A stretch of DNA of 7,619 nucleotides from the NCBI GenBank assembly GCA_021732895.1, contig JAKFWE010000153.1, forward strand, positions 1 to 7,619, read 5' to 3'. The stretch comes from Allobosea sp. GTDB taxonomy: Bacteria > Pseudomonadota > Alphaproteobacteria > Rhizobiales > Beijerinckiaceae. Within the stretch, counting starts at the first letter, position 1. Each line of letters begins with the position of its first letter. Of the stretch, positions 1 to 5,819 are shown piece after piece. The notes beneath the pieces were generated by a model, which saw only the letters and a list, made by a program, of their open reading frames with translations, had not been told where the DNA came from and ran no database searches. The translations under genes were made by a program, and so were the position numbers.

Positions 1-1033
1 CGAAGACGAAGAGCGCTCCGAGGGCGAAGAGCCAGTAGGGCGCCATGAAGCCGGAGGTGAAGACGGTCTTGGCGTAGTTGACCACGACCGCGCCGAGCGC
101 CGCGCCCACCAGCGTGCCGCGCCCGCCGACCGCGACCCAGATCACGGTCTCTATCGAATTGGCCGGGTTGAATTCGCTGGGATTGATGATGCCGACCTGC
201 GGCACGTAGAGCGCGCCCTCCACCCCCGCCATGCAGGCCGAAACGGTGAAGACGAAGAGCTTGAAGCGATCGACCCGGTAGCCGAGGAAGCGCGTGCGCG
301 ATTCGGCGTCGCGGATCGCGATGACGACCTTGCCGAACTTGGAGGAGACGATGCCGCGCGCCAGCAGAAAGCCGGCGATCAGCATGACGCAGGTCATCGA
401 GAACAGCGCGGCGCGCGTCGCCTGCGCCTGCACGTTGAAGCCGATGATGTCCTTGAAATCGGTCAGCCCGTTGTTGCCGCCGAAGCCCATGTCGTTGCGG
501 AAGAAGGCGAGCAGCAGCGCATAGGTCAGCGCCTGCGTGATGATCGAAAGATAGACGCCCGTGACGCGGGAGCGGAAGGCGAACCAGCCGAAGACGAAGG
601 CGAGCAGGCCGGGCGCGAGCAGCACCATCAGCATGGCGAAGGGGAATGACGAGAAGCCCCACCAGTACCAGGGCAGTTCGGGCCAGTTGAGAAAGACCAT
701 GAAATCCGGCAGCACCGGATTGCCGTAGACCCCGCGCGAGCCGATCTGGCGCATCAGATACATGCCCATCGCATAGCCGCCGAGCGCGAAGAAGGCGCCG
801 TGGCCGAGCGAAAGGATGCCGCAATAGCCCCAGACCAGATCGAGCGAGATCGCCAGCAGCGCGTAGCAGAGGTACTTGCCCCAGAGCGACATGGTCGAGG
901 TCGGGACATGCAGGGCTGAGCCGACCGGCAGCAGCAGGTTCGACAGCGGCACGAGCACGGCGAGCGCGGCGATCAGCGCGAGGAAGACATAGCCCCGCCT
1001 ATCCATGTTCTGCAGCAGGAAGCGGGTGATCAT
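1..1033 (-). CDS. urtC: Urea ABC transporter permease UrtC (3' end cut by window edge)
   Basis: This is an inner-membrane permease of the LivM/UrtC branch of the branched-chain amino acid/urea ABC transporters; with UrtB it would form the channel for urea brought by UrtA. The start is the ATG at 1033-1031, which overlaps the urtB stop as ATGA, so the two are translationally coupled. The window contains 344 residues with no stop. That is close to the family's usual length of roughly 360-385, so only a short C-terminus is missing. Visible features are a hydrophobic segment at about residues 15-35, the LivM-like core SLDLVWGYCGILSLGHGAFF at residues 63-82, further hydrophobic segments at about 131-150 and 208-225, and the GGRGTLVGAALGA motif at residues 303-315, typical of this permease family near the ATPase-contact region. 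The assignment to urea rather than amino acids rests on the neighbours urtA and urtB and on the overall sequence. Confidence 0.93.
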   Translation of the reverse strand, partial: MITRFLLQNMDRRGYVFLALIAALAVLVPLSNLLLPVGSALHVPTSTMSLWGKYLCYALLAISLDLVWGYCGILSLGHGAFFALGGYAMGMYLMRQIGSRGVYGNPVLPDFMVFLNWPELPWYWWGFSSFPFAMLMVLLAPGLLAFVFGWFAFRSRVTGVYLSIITQALTYALLLAFFRNDMGFGGNNGLTDFKDIIGFNVQAQATRAALFSMTCVMLIAGFLLARGIVSSKFGKVVIAIRDAESRTRFLGYRVDRFKLFVFTVSACMAGVEGALYVPQVGIINPSEFNPANSIETVIWVAVGGRGTLVGAALGAVVVNYAKTVFTSGFMAPYWLFALGALFVF

Positions 1034-2646
1034 GCCTCCACCGCCCGGCCCTTGAGCGCGAACAGGCCGCGCGGGCGCTTCTGGATGAACAGGATGATGA
1101 GGACGAGCAGCGCGATCTTGCCGAGCACCGCCCCGGCGTAAGGCTCCAGCAGCTTGTTGGCGATCCCGAGCGTCATCGCGCCGACCAGCGTGCCCCACAG
1201 GTTCCCGACGCCGCCGAAGACCACGACCATGAACGAATCGATGATGTAACTCTGGCCCAGGTTGGGGCTGACATTGTCGATCTGCGAGAGCGCGACGCCG
1301 GCCAGACCCGCGACGCCCGAGCCAAGCCCGAAGGTCAGCGCATCGACGCGGCCGGTGCGGATGCCCATGGCGGAAGCCATGCGCCTGTTCTGGGTGACGG
1401 CGCGCATCTGCAGGCCGATCGGGGTGAGCCGCAGGATCGCCAGCAGCGCGCCGAAGACCAGCGCCGCGAAGACGATGATCCAGAGGCGGTTCCAGGTGAT
1501 AGCGAGGCCGCCGAGCTCGAAGGCGCCCGACATGAAGGCCGGCGCGCCGACCTCGCGGTTCGTGGGACCGAAGGCAGTGCGAACGGCCTGCTGCAGGATC
1601 AGGCTGATGCCCCAGGTCGCCAGCAGCGTCTCCAGCGGCCGGCCGTAGAGGAAGCGGATGACGCCGCGCTCGATGGCGATGCCGACCAGCCCCGCCACCA
1701 GGAAGGCGGCCGGAAGCGCGATCGCCAGCGACCATTCGAGCAGGCCGGGGAAGCTGCTCCGGATGATTTCCTGCACGATGAAGGTCGTGTAGGCGCCGAG
1801 CATCACCATCTCGCCATGGGCCATGTTGATGACGCCCATGACGCCGAAGGTGATGGCGAGCCCGATGGCGGCGAGCAGCAGAACCGAGCCGAGAGAGAGC
1901 CCATACCAGAGGTTCTGGCCGGCCCGCCACAGCGCGAGCTTGCCCTCGATCTCCGTGATCGCCCGCGACTGAGCCTCCTTTAGCGCTGGCGACGCGTCGC
2001 CCGGCAACGAGCGCAGGGTGGCGAGCGCCTCCTGATCGCCGCGCTCGCGCAGAACGTCCATGGCCGCGAGCCGGTCGAAGGGCGGTGCGTCGGCCTTCGC
2101 GACCAGGATGGCGGCCTGGGCCTGCCGCAGGGCCGCTCTGGCGCGACCGTCGGTTTCCTTGGCGATGGCGGATTCGACCACCGGAAGCAGCGAGACGTCG
2201 CGCGACTTGAACACCGCTTCGGCGGCCCTGGCGCGCAACTGCGGATCGGGATTGAGCAGGCCGAGCCCGCCCAGAGCCGCCTGCACGACGCGACGGAGGT
2301 TGTTGTTGAGCCGCACGGGGCTGAGGCCGGGAGGCTCGGCCGGCAAAGCCTGTCCGGTCCTCGCATCGATGAAGCCGCCCGCCGGGGTCCTGATCGCCAC
2401 CGACCCGCCGCCGGCCAGAAGCCGGCTTTGCGCCAGCGCCTCGATGATCGGCGCGGCCTGGGGATGGGCCGTCGCGATCAGGATCTCGACGGCGCGGGCG
2501 GTGTCGGAAAAGCTGTCGGCGTTGAGGCGGGAGAAGGCTTCGTCGGCGGATTGGGAATGAGATGTCGCCGGAGCGAACGCCATGGTCGCGGCGAGCAGGA
2601 GAATGCGCAGGAGGCGGTCAAGCAACGGCATCGGTTCCGTTTTCAT
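1030..2646 (-). CDS. urtB: Urea ABC transporter permease UrtB
   Basis: This is the second inner-membrane permease of the urea transporter (LivH/UrtB branch), 538 residues. Residues 11-26 are a hydrophobic signal-like segment (LLRILLLAATMAFAP), followed by a soluble, probably periplasmic region at about 33-240. That region is rich in alanine and charged residues with HEAT-like helical repeats (LRARAAEAVFKSRDVSLLPV and similar). The permease core occupies about 245-520, with the conserved VINMAHGEM at 272-280 and GGVGNLWGTLVGA at 478-490. The N-terminal extension makes it far longer than LivH (about 300 residues); such an extension is known in proteobacterial UrtB and helps separate it from LivH. 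The stop overlaps the urtC start by four bases. Start choice is uncertain: the ATG at 2646 lacks a clear ribosome site, and the in-frame ATG at 2631 (residue 6, MPLLDRLL) gives an equally good signal peptide. Confidence 0.94.
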   Translation of the reverse strand: MKTEPMPLLDRLLRILLLAATMAFAPATSHSQSADEAFSRLNADSFSDTARAVEILIATAHPQAAPIIEALAQSRLLAGGGSVAIRTPAGGFIDARTGQALPAEPPGLSPVRLNNNLRRVVQAALGGLGLLNPDPQLRARAAEAVFKSRDVSLLPVVESAIAKETDGRARAALRQAQAAILVAKADAPPFDRLAAMDVLRERGDQEALATLRSLPGDASPALKEAQSRAITEIEGKLALWRAGQNLWYGLSLGSVLLLAAIGLAITFGVMGVINMAHGEMVMLGAYTTFIVQEIIRSSFPGLLEWSLAIALPAAFLVAGLVGIAIERGVIRFLYGRPLETLLATWGISLILQQAVRTAFGPTNREVGAPAFMSGAFELGGLAITWNRLWIIVFAALVFGALLAILRLTPIGLQMRAVTQNRRMASAMGIRTGRVDALTFGLGSGVAGLAGVALSQIDNVSPNLGQSYIIDSFMVVVFGGVGNLWGTLVGAMTLGIANKLLEPYAGAVLGKIALLVLIILFIQKRPRGLFALKGRAVEA

Positions 2647-2668
2647 CCGAGGTCAGGCGCTGGAAGAA

Positions 2669-2704
2669 CCCCTCTCCCGCATGGGAGAGGGGCAGGGGTG
2701 AGGG
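2669..2704 (+). repeat. REP-like palindromic unit, copy 1
   Basis: A perfect 10-bp stem CCCCTCTCCC/GGGAGAGGGG (2669-2678 with 2683-2692) has a GCAT loop and is followed by the tail CAGGGGTGAGGG. The unit resembles high-copy intergenic palindromes common in alphaproteobacterial genomes. It lies in the urtA-urtB gap, about 23 bp upstream of the urtB start, and is paired with an inverted copy at 2763-2807. In mRNA it would form a stable hairpin. Copy number cannot be seen from this window. Confidence 0.6.
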
Positions 2705-2762
2705 ACCGCCGCTCGACGCCGAGGCGCGACGGAGCCGTTGCGCCAAATTCTCGAGCGCCAGG

Positions 2763-2807
2763 CCCTCATCCGGCCCTCCGGGCCACCTTCTCCCATCCGG
2801 GAGAAGG
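2763..2807 (-). repeat. REP-like palindromic unit, copy 2 (inverted)
   Basis: A perfect 9-bp stem CCTTCTCCC/GGGAGAAGG (2786-2794 with 2799-2807) has a 4-base loop. Beside it is a smaller stem GGCCC/GGGCC (2772-2776 with 2780-2784), and the unit ends in CCCTCAT. Read on the minus strand it has the same layout as copy 1 (CTCTCCCG-ATGGGAGA-type hairpin, then a GATGAGGG tail against GTGAGGG). The two copies therefore form an inverted pair with their tails facing across a spacer of about 58 bp. Confidence 0.6.
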
Positions 2808-2839
2808 CAGTAGGCGTCGGTGCTCACGAAGGCTCGCCG

Positions 2840-2864
2840 CGTCGCATCTTTCCAGGATGCGACG
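2840..2864 (-). terminator. Stem-loop just downstream of urtA
   Basis: A perfect 9-bp stem CGTCGCATC/GATGCGACG with a 7-base loop sits about 40 bp past the urtA stop. There is no T-run on the urtA side, so it is not a canonical intrinsic terminator. It more likely protects the urtA mRNA 3' end, or attenuates partially so that the binding protein is made in excess over the permeases, as is common for binding-protein genes. That function is inference; the stem itself is plain in the sequence. Confidence 0.45.
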
Positions 2865-2904
2865 AGAGAAGAGGCGACATCTGCCGCCCCTCCCCTTCAA
2901 CCGT

Positions 2905-4185
2905 TCACACGCCGCCGCACTTGCCGGTCTTAGTGTTGAAGTTGCCGCACTTCTTCTCGACCCAGTCCCCGATCAGGTCCTTCGATTCGGGCAGTTCCTT
3001 CGACCAGGCGTCGCCGGCGACGAGCCCGGTCTTGGAGACCACGTCGAACTGGCCATCGGCCTTGATCTCGCCGATCAGCACCGGCTTGGTGATGTGGTGG
3101 TTCGGGAGCATCTTCGAGACGCCGCCCGTCAGGTTCGGCGCCTCGATGCCCGGCAGGGCGTCGATGACCTTGTCGGGATCGAAGCTCTTGGCCTTCTCGA
3201 CCGCCTTCACCCACATGGCGAAGCCGATGACATGGGCCTCCATCGGGTCGTTGGTGACGGCCTTGGGGTCCTTCTTGAACGCCTGCCACTGCTTGATGAA
3301 GGCCTCGTTCTCGGGCGTCTTGACCGACTGGAAGTAGTTCCATGCGGCGAGATGGCCGACGAGGGGCTTGGTGTCGATGCCGGCGAGTTCCTCCTCGCCG
3401 ACGGAGAAGGCCACGACGGGTATGTCGGTCGCCTTGACGCCCTGGTTGCCGAGCTCTTTGTAGAACGGCACGTTGGCGTCGCCGTTGATGGTCGAGACCA
3501 CGGCGGTCTTCTTGCCGGCGGTGCCGAATTTCTTGATGTCGGAGACGATCGTCTGCCAGTCGGAATGGCCGAACGGGGTGTAGTTGATCAGGATGTCTTC
3601 CTTGGCGACGCCCTTGGCGAGAAGATAGGCCTCGAGGATCTTGTTGGTCGTGCGCGGATAGACATAGTCGGTGCCGGCCAGAACCCAGCGCTGCACCTTC
3701 TCTTCCTTGGCGAGATAATCGACCGCCGGGATAGCCTGCTGGTTCGGCGCGGCGCCGGTGTAGAAGACGTTGCGCTCGCTCTCCTCGCCCTCGTACTGGA
3801 CCGGGTAGAACAGGATCGAGTTCAACTCCTTGAAGACCGGCAGCACGGATTTGCGCGAGACCGAGGTCCAGCAGCCGAACACGGCGGAGACCTTCTCCTT
3901 GGCGATGAGTTCGCGCGCCTTTTCGGCGAAGAGCGGCCAGTTGGACGCCGGATCGACGACGACGGCCTCGAGCTTCTTGCCGAGCACGCCGCCCTTCTTG
4001 TTCTGCTCCTCGATGAGCATCAGCATGACGTCCTTGAGGGTCGTCTCCGAGATCGCCATCGTGCCCGAGAGCGAATGCAGGATGCCGACCTTGATGGTCT
4101 CCTGCGCGGCGCCCGGCAGATAGCCGCCGATGAAGGTGGCGCCGGCGAGTGCGGCGCCGAGAATGACGCGACGTGTCGTGTTCAC
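2905..4185 (-). CDS. urtA: Urea ABC transporter substrate-binding protein UrtA
   Basis: This is the periplasmic urea-binding protein that delivers urea to UrtBC, 426 residues, within the family's usual range. The start is the GTG at 4185-4183, with a GGGGG ribosome site at 4198-4194, 8 bases upstream; an in-frame extension to 4374 also exists but has no support. The N-terminus reads VNTTRRVILGAALAG with a hydrophobic stretch to about residue 25 and cleavage probably near GAAQ-ET. The RR pair resembles a twin-arginine signal, so export may be by Tat. The mature protein begins TIKVGILHSLSGTMA (29-43), typical of the type I periplasmic fold used by UrtA and LivJ. The segment AVFGCWTSVSRKSVLPVF (101-118) and the run NSILFYPVQYEGEE (122-135) are characteristic of UrtA and amide-binding relatives. 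Cys413 and Cys423 near the C-terminus could form a disulfide. It is first in the operon, with a sigma-54 promoter upstream. Confidence 0.95.
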   Translation of the reverse strand: MNTTRRVILGAALAGATFIGGYLPGAAQETIKVGILHSLSGTMAISETTLKDVMLMLIEEQNKKGGVLGKKLEAVVVDPASNWPLFAEKARELIAKEKVSAVFGCWTSVSRKSVLPVFKELNSILFYPVQYEGEESERNVFYTGAAPNQQAIPAVDYLAKEEKVQRWVLAGTDYVYPRTTNKILEAYLLAKGVAKEDILINYTPFGHSDWQTIVSDIKKFGTAGKKTAVVSTINGDANVPFYKELGNQGVKATDIPVVAFSVGEEELAGIDTKPLVGHLAAWNYFQSVKTPENEAFIKQWQAFKKDPKAVTNDPMEAHVIGFAMWVKAVEKAKSFDPDKVIDALPGIEAPNLTGGVSKMLPNHHITKPVLIGEIKADGQFDVVSKTGLVAGDAWSKELPESKDLIGDWVEKKCGNFNTKTGKCGGV

Positions 4186-4268
4186 GGATGTATCCCCCGA
4201 ACGATAACGTTTGCCCGGCCCCCGATGCGGATGCCGGCAGGCCTCCCTGGCCATGGCGAACAAGGCTC

Positions 4269-4283
4269 GCAAACGACGTGCCA
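4269..4283 (-). promoter_or_regulatory. Sigma-54 (-24/-12) promoter for urtABC
   Basis: Read on the minus strand, 4283-4269 is TGGCAC-GTCGT-TTGC, an exact match to the RpoN consensus TGGCAC-N5-TTGC. GG lies at 4282-4281 and GC at 4270-4269, the invariant 10 bases apart. Transcription would begin near 4257, giving a leader of about 72 nt before the urtA GTG. Sigma-54 promoters need an enhancer-binding activator; for a urea transporter, NtrC under nitrogen limitation is the natural candidate. The site also contains the direct repeat AACGACGT (4272-4279 and 4283-4290, 11 bp apart) and abuts the palindrome CGTGCGCACG (4291-4300). Confidence 0.8.
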
Positions 4284-4348
4284 ACGACGTCGTGCGCACG
4301 GTCAGGCTGCAAAATCCGGGCAGGAACAGGATCGATCGAGCCATTTTC

Positions 4349-4373
4349 TGCGTCTGTAGACGGTAGAGACGCA
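4349..4373. promoter_or_regulatory. Dyad TGCGTCT-N11-AGACGCA, possible activator site
   Basis: TGCGTCT (4349-4355) and AGACGCA (4367-4373) form a perfect inverted repeat, with an extra AGACG at 4358-4362 that also pairs with the left arm. Its centre lies about 100 bp upstream of the predicted urtA start point, within the usual range for a sigma-54 enhancer. It does not match the classical NtrC consensus (TGCACC-N5-GGTGCA), so the binding protein is unknown. Confidence 0.3.
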
Positions 4374-4390
4374 ATCTTCACGCTCGCGAA

Positions 4391-4450
4391 CGGATTTTGC
4401 CTCTTGATTGGGCACTGCAACCGCCCGATCCGGCTGGTCGATCAAGAGGC
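4391..4450. repeat. Inverted repeats in the urtA/hydroxylase divergent region
   Basis: GCCTCTTGAT (4399-4408) recurs exactly as its reverse complement at 4441-4450. The abutting CGGATTTTGC (4391-4400) recurs as its reverse complement at 4309-4318. An 18-bp block (4391-4408) thus has each half repeated in inverted form on either side. The region is non-coding and lies about 130-200 bp upstream of the urtA start point. It may be regulator binding sites, RNA structure, or relics of small duplications. I see no confident promoter for the plus-strand gene here. Confidence 0.35.
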
Positions 4451-4527
4451 CGGCCGGACCGGGAGATGCGCGCCCATGCGATGACGCGCGATCTTGACCG
4501 CGCCGAGACGAGGGCCATCTCCGCGTC

Positions 4528-5337
4528 ATGACCCTGGTTGGCAGCCTGAGCGAACCCCAGTTGCGCCTGATCGCCTTCGCGCTGATCTTCGGCGCGATGG
4601 CGCTGTGGGAGTTCCGCGAGCCATGGCGCGCATCGGTGCAGGGCCGGGCGGTCCGCTGGCCCGGCAATCTCGGCATCTTCGCCGTCGATATCGTCGTGGC
4701 GAGACTGCTCTTTCCCGCTTCGGCGATCGGTTTTGCGAGCTATGCCCAGGCGCAGGGCCTCGGGTTGTTCAATCTGCTCGGACTGCCGGCCACGCTCGCC
4801 GGAATCGCCGGCTTCCTCCTCCTCGATCTGGCGATCTACGCCCAGCATGTCGTCTTTCACCATGTGCCCTGGCTCTGGCGGCTGCACCGGATGCACCATG
4901 CCGACACCGAGCTGGACGTGACCTCCGGTTTTCGCTTCCATCCGGTGGAAATCGTCCTGTCCGTGCTGATCAAGGGCGTGGTCATCGTGCTGCTCGGCAT
5001 ACCGCCTGGCGCGGTGCTGGCCTTCGAGATCGTGCTGAACGGCTCCTCCCTGTTCAATCATGCCAATGTCAGGCTGCCGGCGCCGCTGGAACGCGTGCTG
5101 CGCTGGCTGGTCGTCACGCCCGGCATGCACAGGGTCCATCATTCCGTCGTGATGCGTGAGACCAACTCCAATTACGGCTTCAACCTGCCGTGGTGGGACC
5201 GGCTGTTCGGCACCTATCGGCCGGAAGCCGCCGTCGGCGAGGCGGCGATGACGATCGGGCTCGATCAATTCCGCGACCCCGCCGAGCAGCGGCTCGACCG
5301 CCTGCTGACGCAGCCTGTCCGCAACGAGCGCGCCTGA
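4528..5337 (+). CDS. Sterol desaturase / fatty acid hydroxylase superfamily protein
   Basis: This is an integral-membrane, probably di-iron oxygenase of the FA_hydroxylase type (PF04116 family), 269 residues. Such enzymes hydroxylate or desaturate sterols, fatty acids, carotenoids or ether lipids using O2; the substrate here cannot be told. The histidine boxes are complete: HVVFH (107-111), HRMHH (120-124), FRFHP with His138, NH at 177-178, and HRVHH (201-205). Hydrophobic segments lie at about 11-27, 47-66, 86-104 and 142-172, with a polar C-terminal tail ending in DRLFGTYRPE and an arginine-rich end. The ATG at 4528 begins MTLVGSLSEP; an AGGG lies at 4511-4514, somewhat far upstream, so the ribosome site is weak. 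It is divergent from urtA, and nothing links it to urea uptake. Long open frames on the opposite strand here are shadows. Confidence 0.88.
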   Translation: MTLVGSLSEPQLRLIAFALIFGAMALWEFREPWRASVQGRAVRWPGNLGIFAVDIVVARLLFPASAIGFASYAQAQGLGLFNLLGLPATLAGIAGFLLLDLAIYAQHVVFHHVPWLWRLHRMHHADTELDVTSGFRFHPVEIVLSVLIKGVVIVLLGIPPGAVLAFEIVLNGSSLFNHANVRLPAPLERVLRWLVVTPGMHRVHHSVVMRETNSNYGFNLPWWDRLFGTYRPEAAVGEAAMTIGLDQFRDPAEQRLDRLLTQPVRNERA

Positions 5338-5412
5338 GCCGGCAAAGCGCGCCGCACTGACCGCTGTTTGCCATCTGCTTGTGCAACATGGCCGCCTGAA
5401 AAGCAGGCAAAT

Positions 5413-5452
5413 CCGCCGCGACGCAGCGTTCCAGCGACGGTGCGGGCTTTTT
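5413..5452 (+). terminator. Probable terminator after the hydroxylase gene
   Basis: An imperfect GC-rich stem (CCGC at 5413-5416 with GCGG at 5442-5445, continued inside by CGC/GCG pairs around a loop near 5425-5433) is followed directly by GGGC and five T (5448-5452). The T-run in the plus direction favours an intrinsic terminator for the gene ending at 5337. A small separate hairpin, GCCTG-AAAAG-CAGGC, lies just upstream at 5394-5408. Mismatches in the stem lower confidence. Confidence 0.45.
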
Positions 5453-5529
5453 CGTCAGCCGGGGCAGCGCGATTTTTGACGTTTACGCCGCCGATCGAAT
5501 CGAGCAGCCTGTGGCGGTCGGTAACAACT

Positions 5530-5546
5530 GAAAGGAGGTGATCCAG
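5530..5546 (+). promoter_or_regulatory. Extreme Shine-Dalgarno sequence (17 bases complementary to 16S tail)
   Basis: GAAAGGAGGTGATCCAG is complementary over its full length to CTGGATCACCTCCTTTC, the 3' end expected for alphaproteobacterial 16S rRNA. Typical ribosome sites pair over 4-6 bases. The core GGAGG (5534-5538) lies 7 bases before the GTG at 5546, the ideal spacing. No gene nearby has anything similar; urtB and rnr have no clear ribosome site at all. A possible weak -35 (TTGACG, 5476-5481) lies upstream, without a convincing -10. Confidence 0.7.
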
Positions 5547-5623
5547 TGTCTCATTGTCATCAACCGCTGGTTCGAAGCGGGTGGACCTGGACTGTTTCCC
5601 AGTGGGGGTCTTGTTCCGCGTGA
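5546..5623 (+). CDS. Putative 25-residue Trp-rich small protein or leader peptide
   Basis: This is a short frame from GTG (5546-5548) to TGA (5621-5623), starting MSHCHQPLVRSGW and containing Trp at 13, 15 and 20, Cys at 4 and 23, and His at 3 and 5. The reason to call it is the ideally spaced, 17-base ribosome site just upstream; without that it would be dismissed. The third codon positions are not GC-biased like the neighbouring genes, which fits a leader peptide or an RNA element under structural constraint. It has no obvious signal peptide or membrane segment. An alternative frame over the same DNA, GTG at 5538 to TAG at 5637-5639 (33 codons), gives a more protein-like sequence (INRWFEAGGPGLFPSG...), but its start lies inside the ribosome site. 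I do not recognise either product. Hairpins and a terminator-like stem follow, before rnr. Confidence 0.4.
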   Translation: MSHCHQPLVRSGWTWTVSQWGSCSA

Positions 5624-5638
5624 GTTTTCGCGCCTTTA

Positions 5639-5656
5639 GGTCCGGCTCGCCGGGCC
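5639..5656 (+). other. RNA hairpin between the small frame and the terminator
   Basis: GGTCCGG (5639-5645) pairs with CCGGGCC (5650-5656), including one G-U pair, around the loop CTCG, a stable tetraloop type. Its left arm can alternatively pair with GGACCTGGA at 5583-5591, which contains two Trp codons of the small frame. The same RNA could therefore fold in two ways depending on ribosome position. Confidence 0.45.
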
Positions 5657-5670
5657 GCGGTACGACAATG

Positions 5671-5702
5671 GAAGGGCTGCCCGCGAGGGCAGCCCTTCTT
5701 TC
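5671..5702 (+). terminator. Strong terminator-like hairpin ending the small transcript
   Basis: A perfect 12-bp stem GAAGGGCTGCCC/GGGCAGCCCTTC (5671-5682 with 5687-5698) is closed by a GCGA (GNRA) tetraloop and followed by TTTC. The T-tract is short, but the stem is very stable. It lies 48 bases after the 25-codon frame and about 120 bases before the likely rnr start. It probably ends a small independent RNA, or acts as an attenuator in front of rnr. Confidence 0.65.
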
Positions 5703-5819
5703 GTATGACCGTCGCGAGGCGCCCGCTGCGGTGGCGCGCGCGCGCCGGACATGGCAGAGAACGTCCGTGCCCTGCCCTCGCCCCCATCTGCGCACATGCT
5801 CGCCTTCGGGTCTCGCGCC

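Noticed and set aside
4308..4324. Second sigma-54-like element on the minus strand (TGCCCGGATTTTGCA)
   Set aside because: It has TG in place of the invariant GG at -24, whereas 4283-4269 matches the consensus exactly and lies closer to urtA.
2428..4359. Long plus-strand open frame (643 codons) opposite urtA and the start of urtB
   Set aside because: It is antisense to two well-supported genes, has the Arg/Leu/Asp/Gly-rich composition of a GC-rich shadow frame, and shows no recognisable motif.
4186..4374. N-terminal extension of the urtA frame upstream of GTG 4185
   Set aside because: It would place the signal peptide internally, overlap the sigma-54 promoter, and lack a ribosome site; GTG 4185 has one at ideal spacing.
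4378..5268. Minus-strand open frame (296 codons) opposite the hydroxylase
   Set aside because: The plus strand has complete histidine boxes in the right order; the minus translation is rich in His, Gln and Asp with no motif.
5476..5504. Possible -35 (TTGACG) for the small RNA
   Set aside because: At 17-18 bp spacing the -10 would be ATCGAG/TCGAGC, a poor match, so no promoter is called.
5568..5580. GGTTCGAAGC, resembling a tRNA T-loop
   Set aside because: No acceptor stem, D-arm or anticodon arm can be built around it, so it is not a tRNA.
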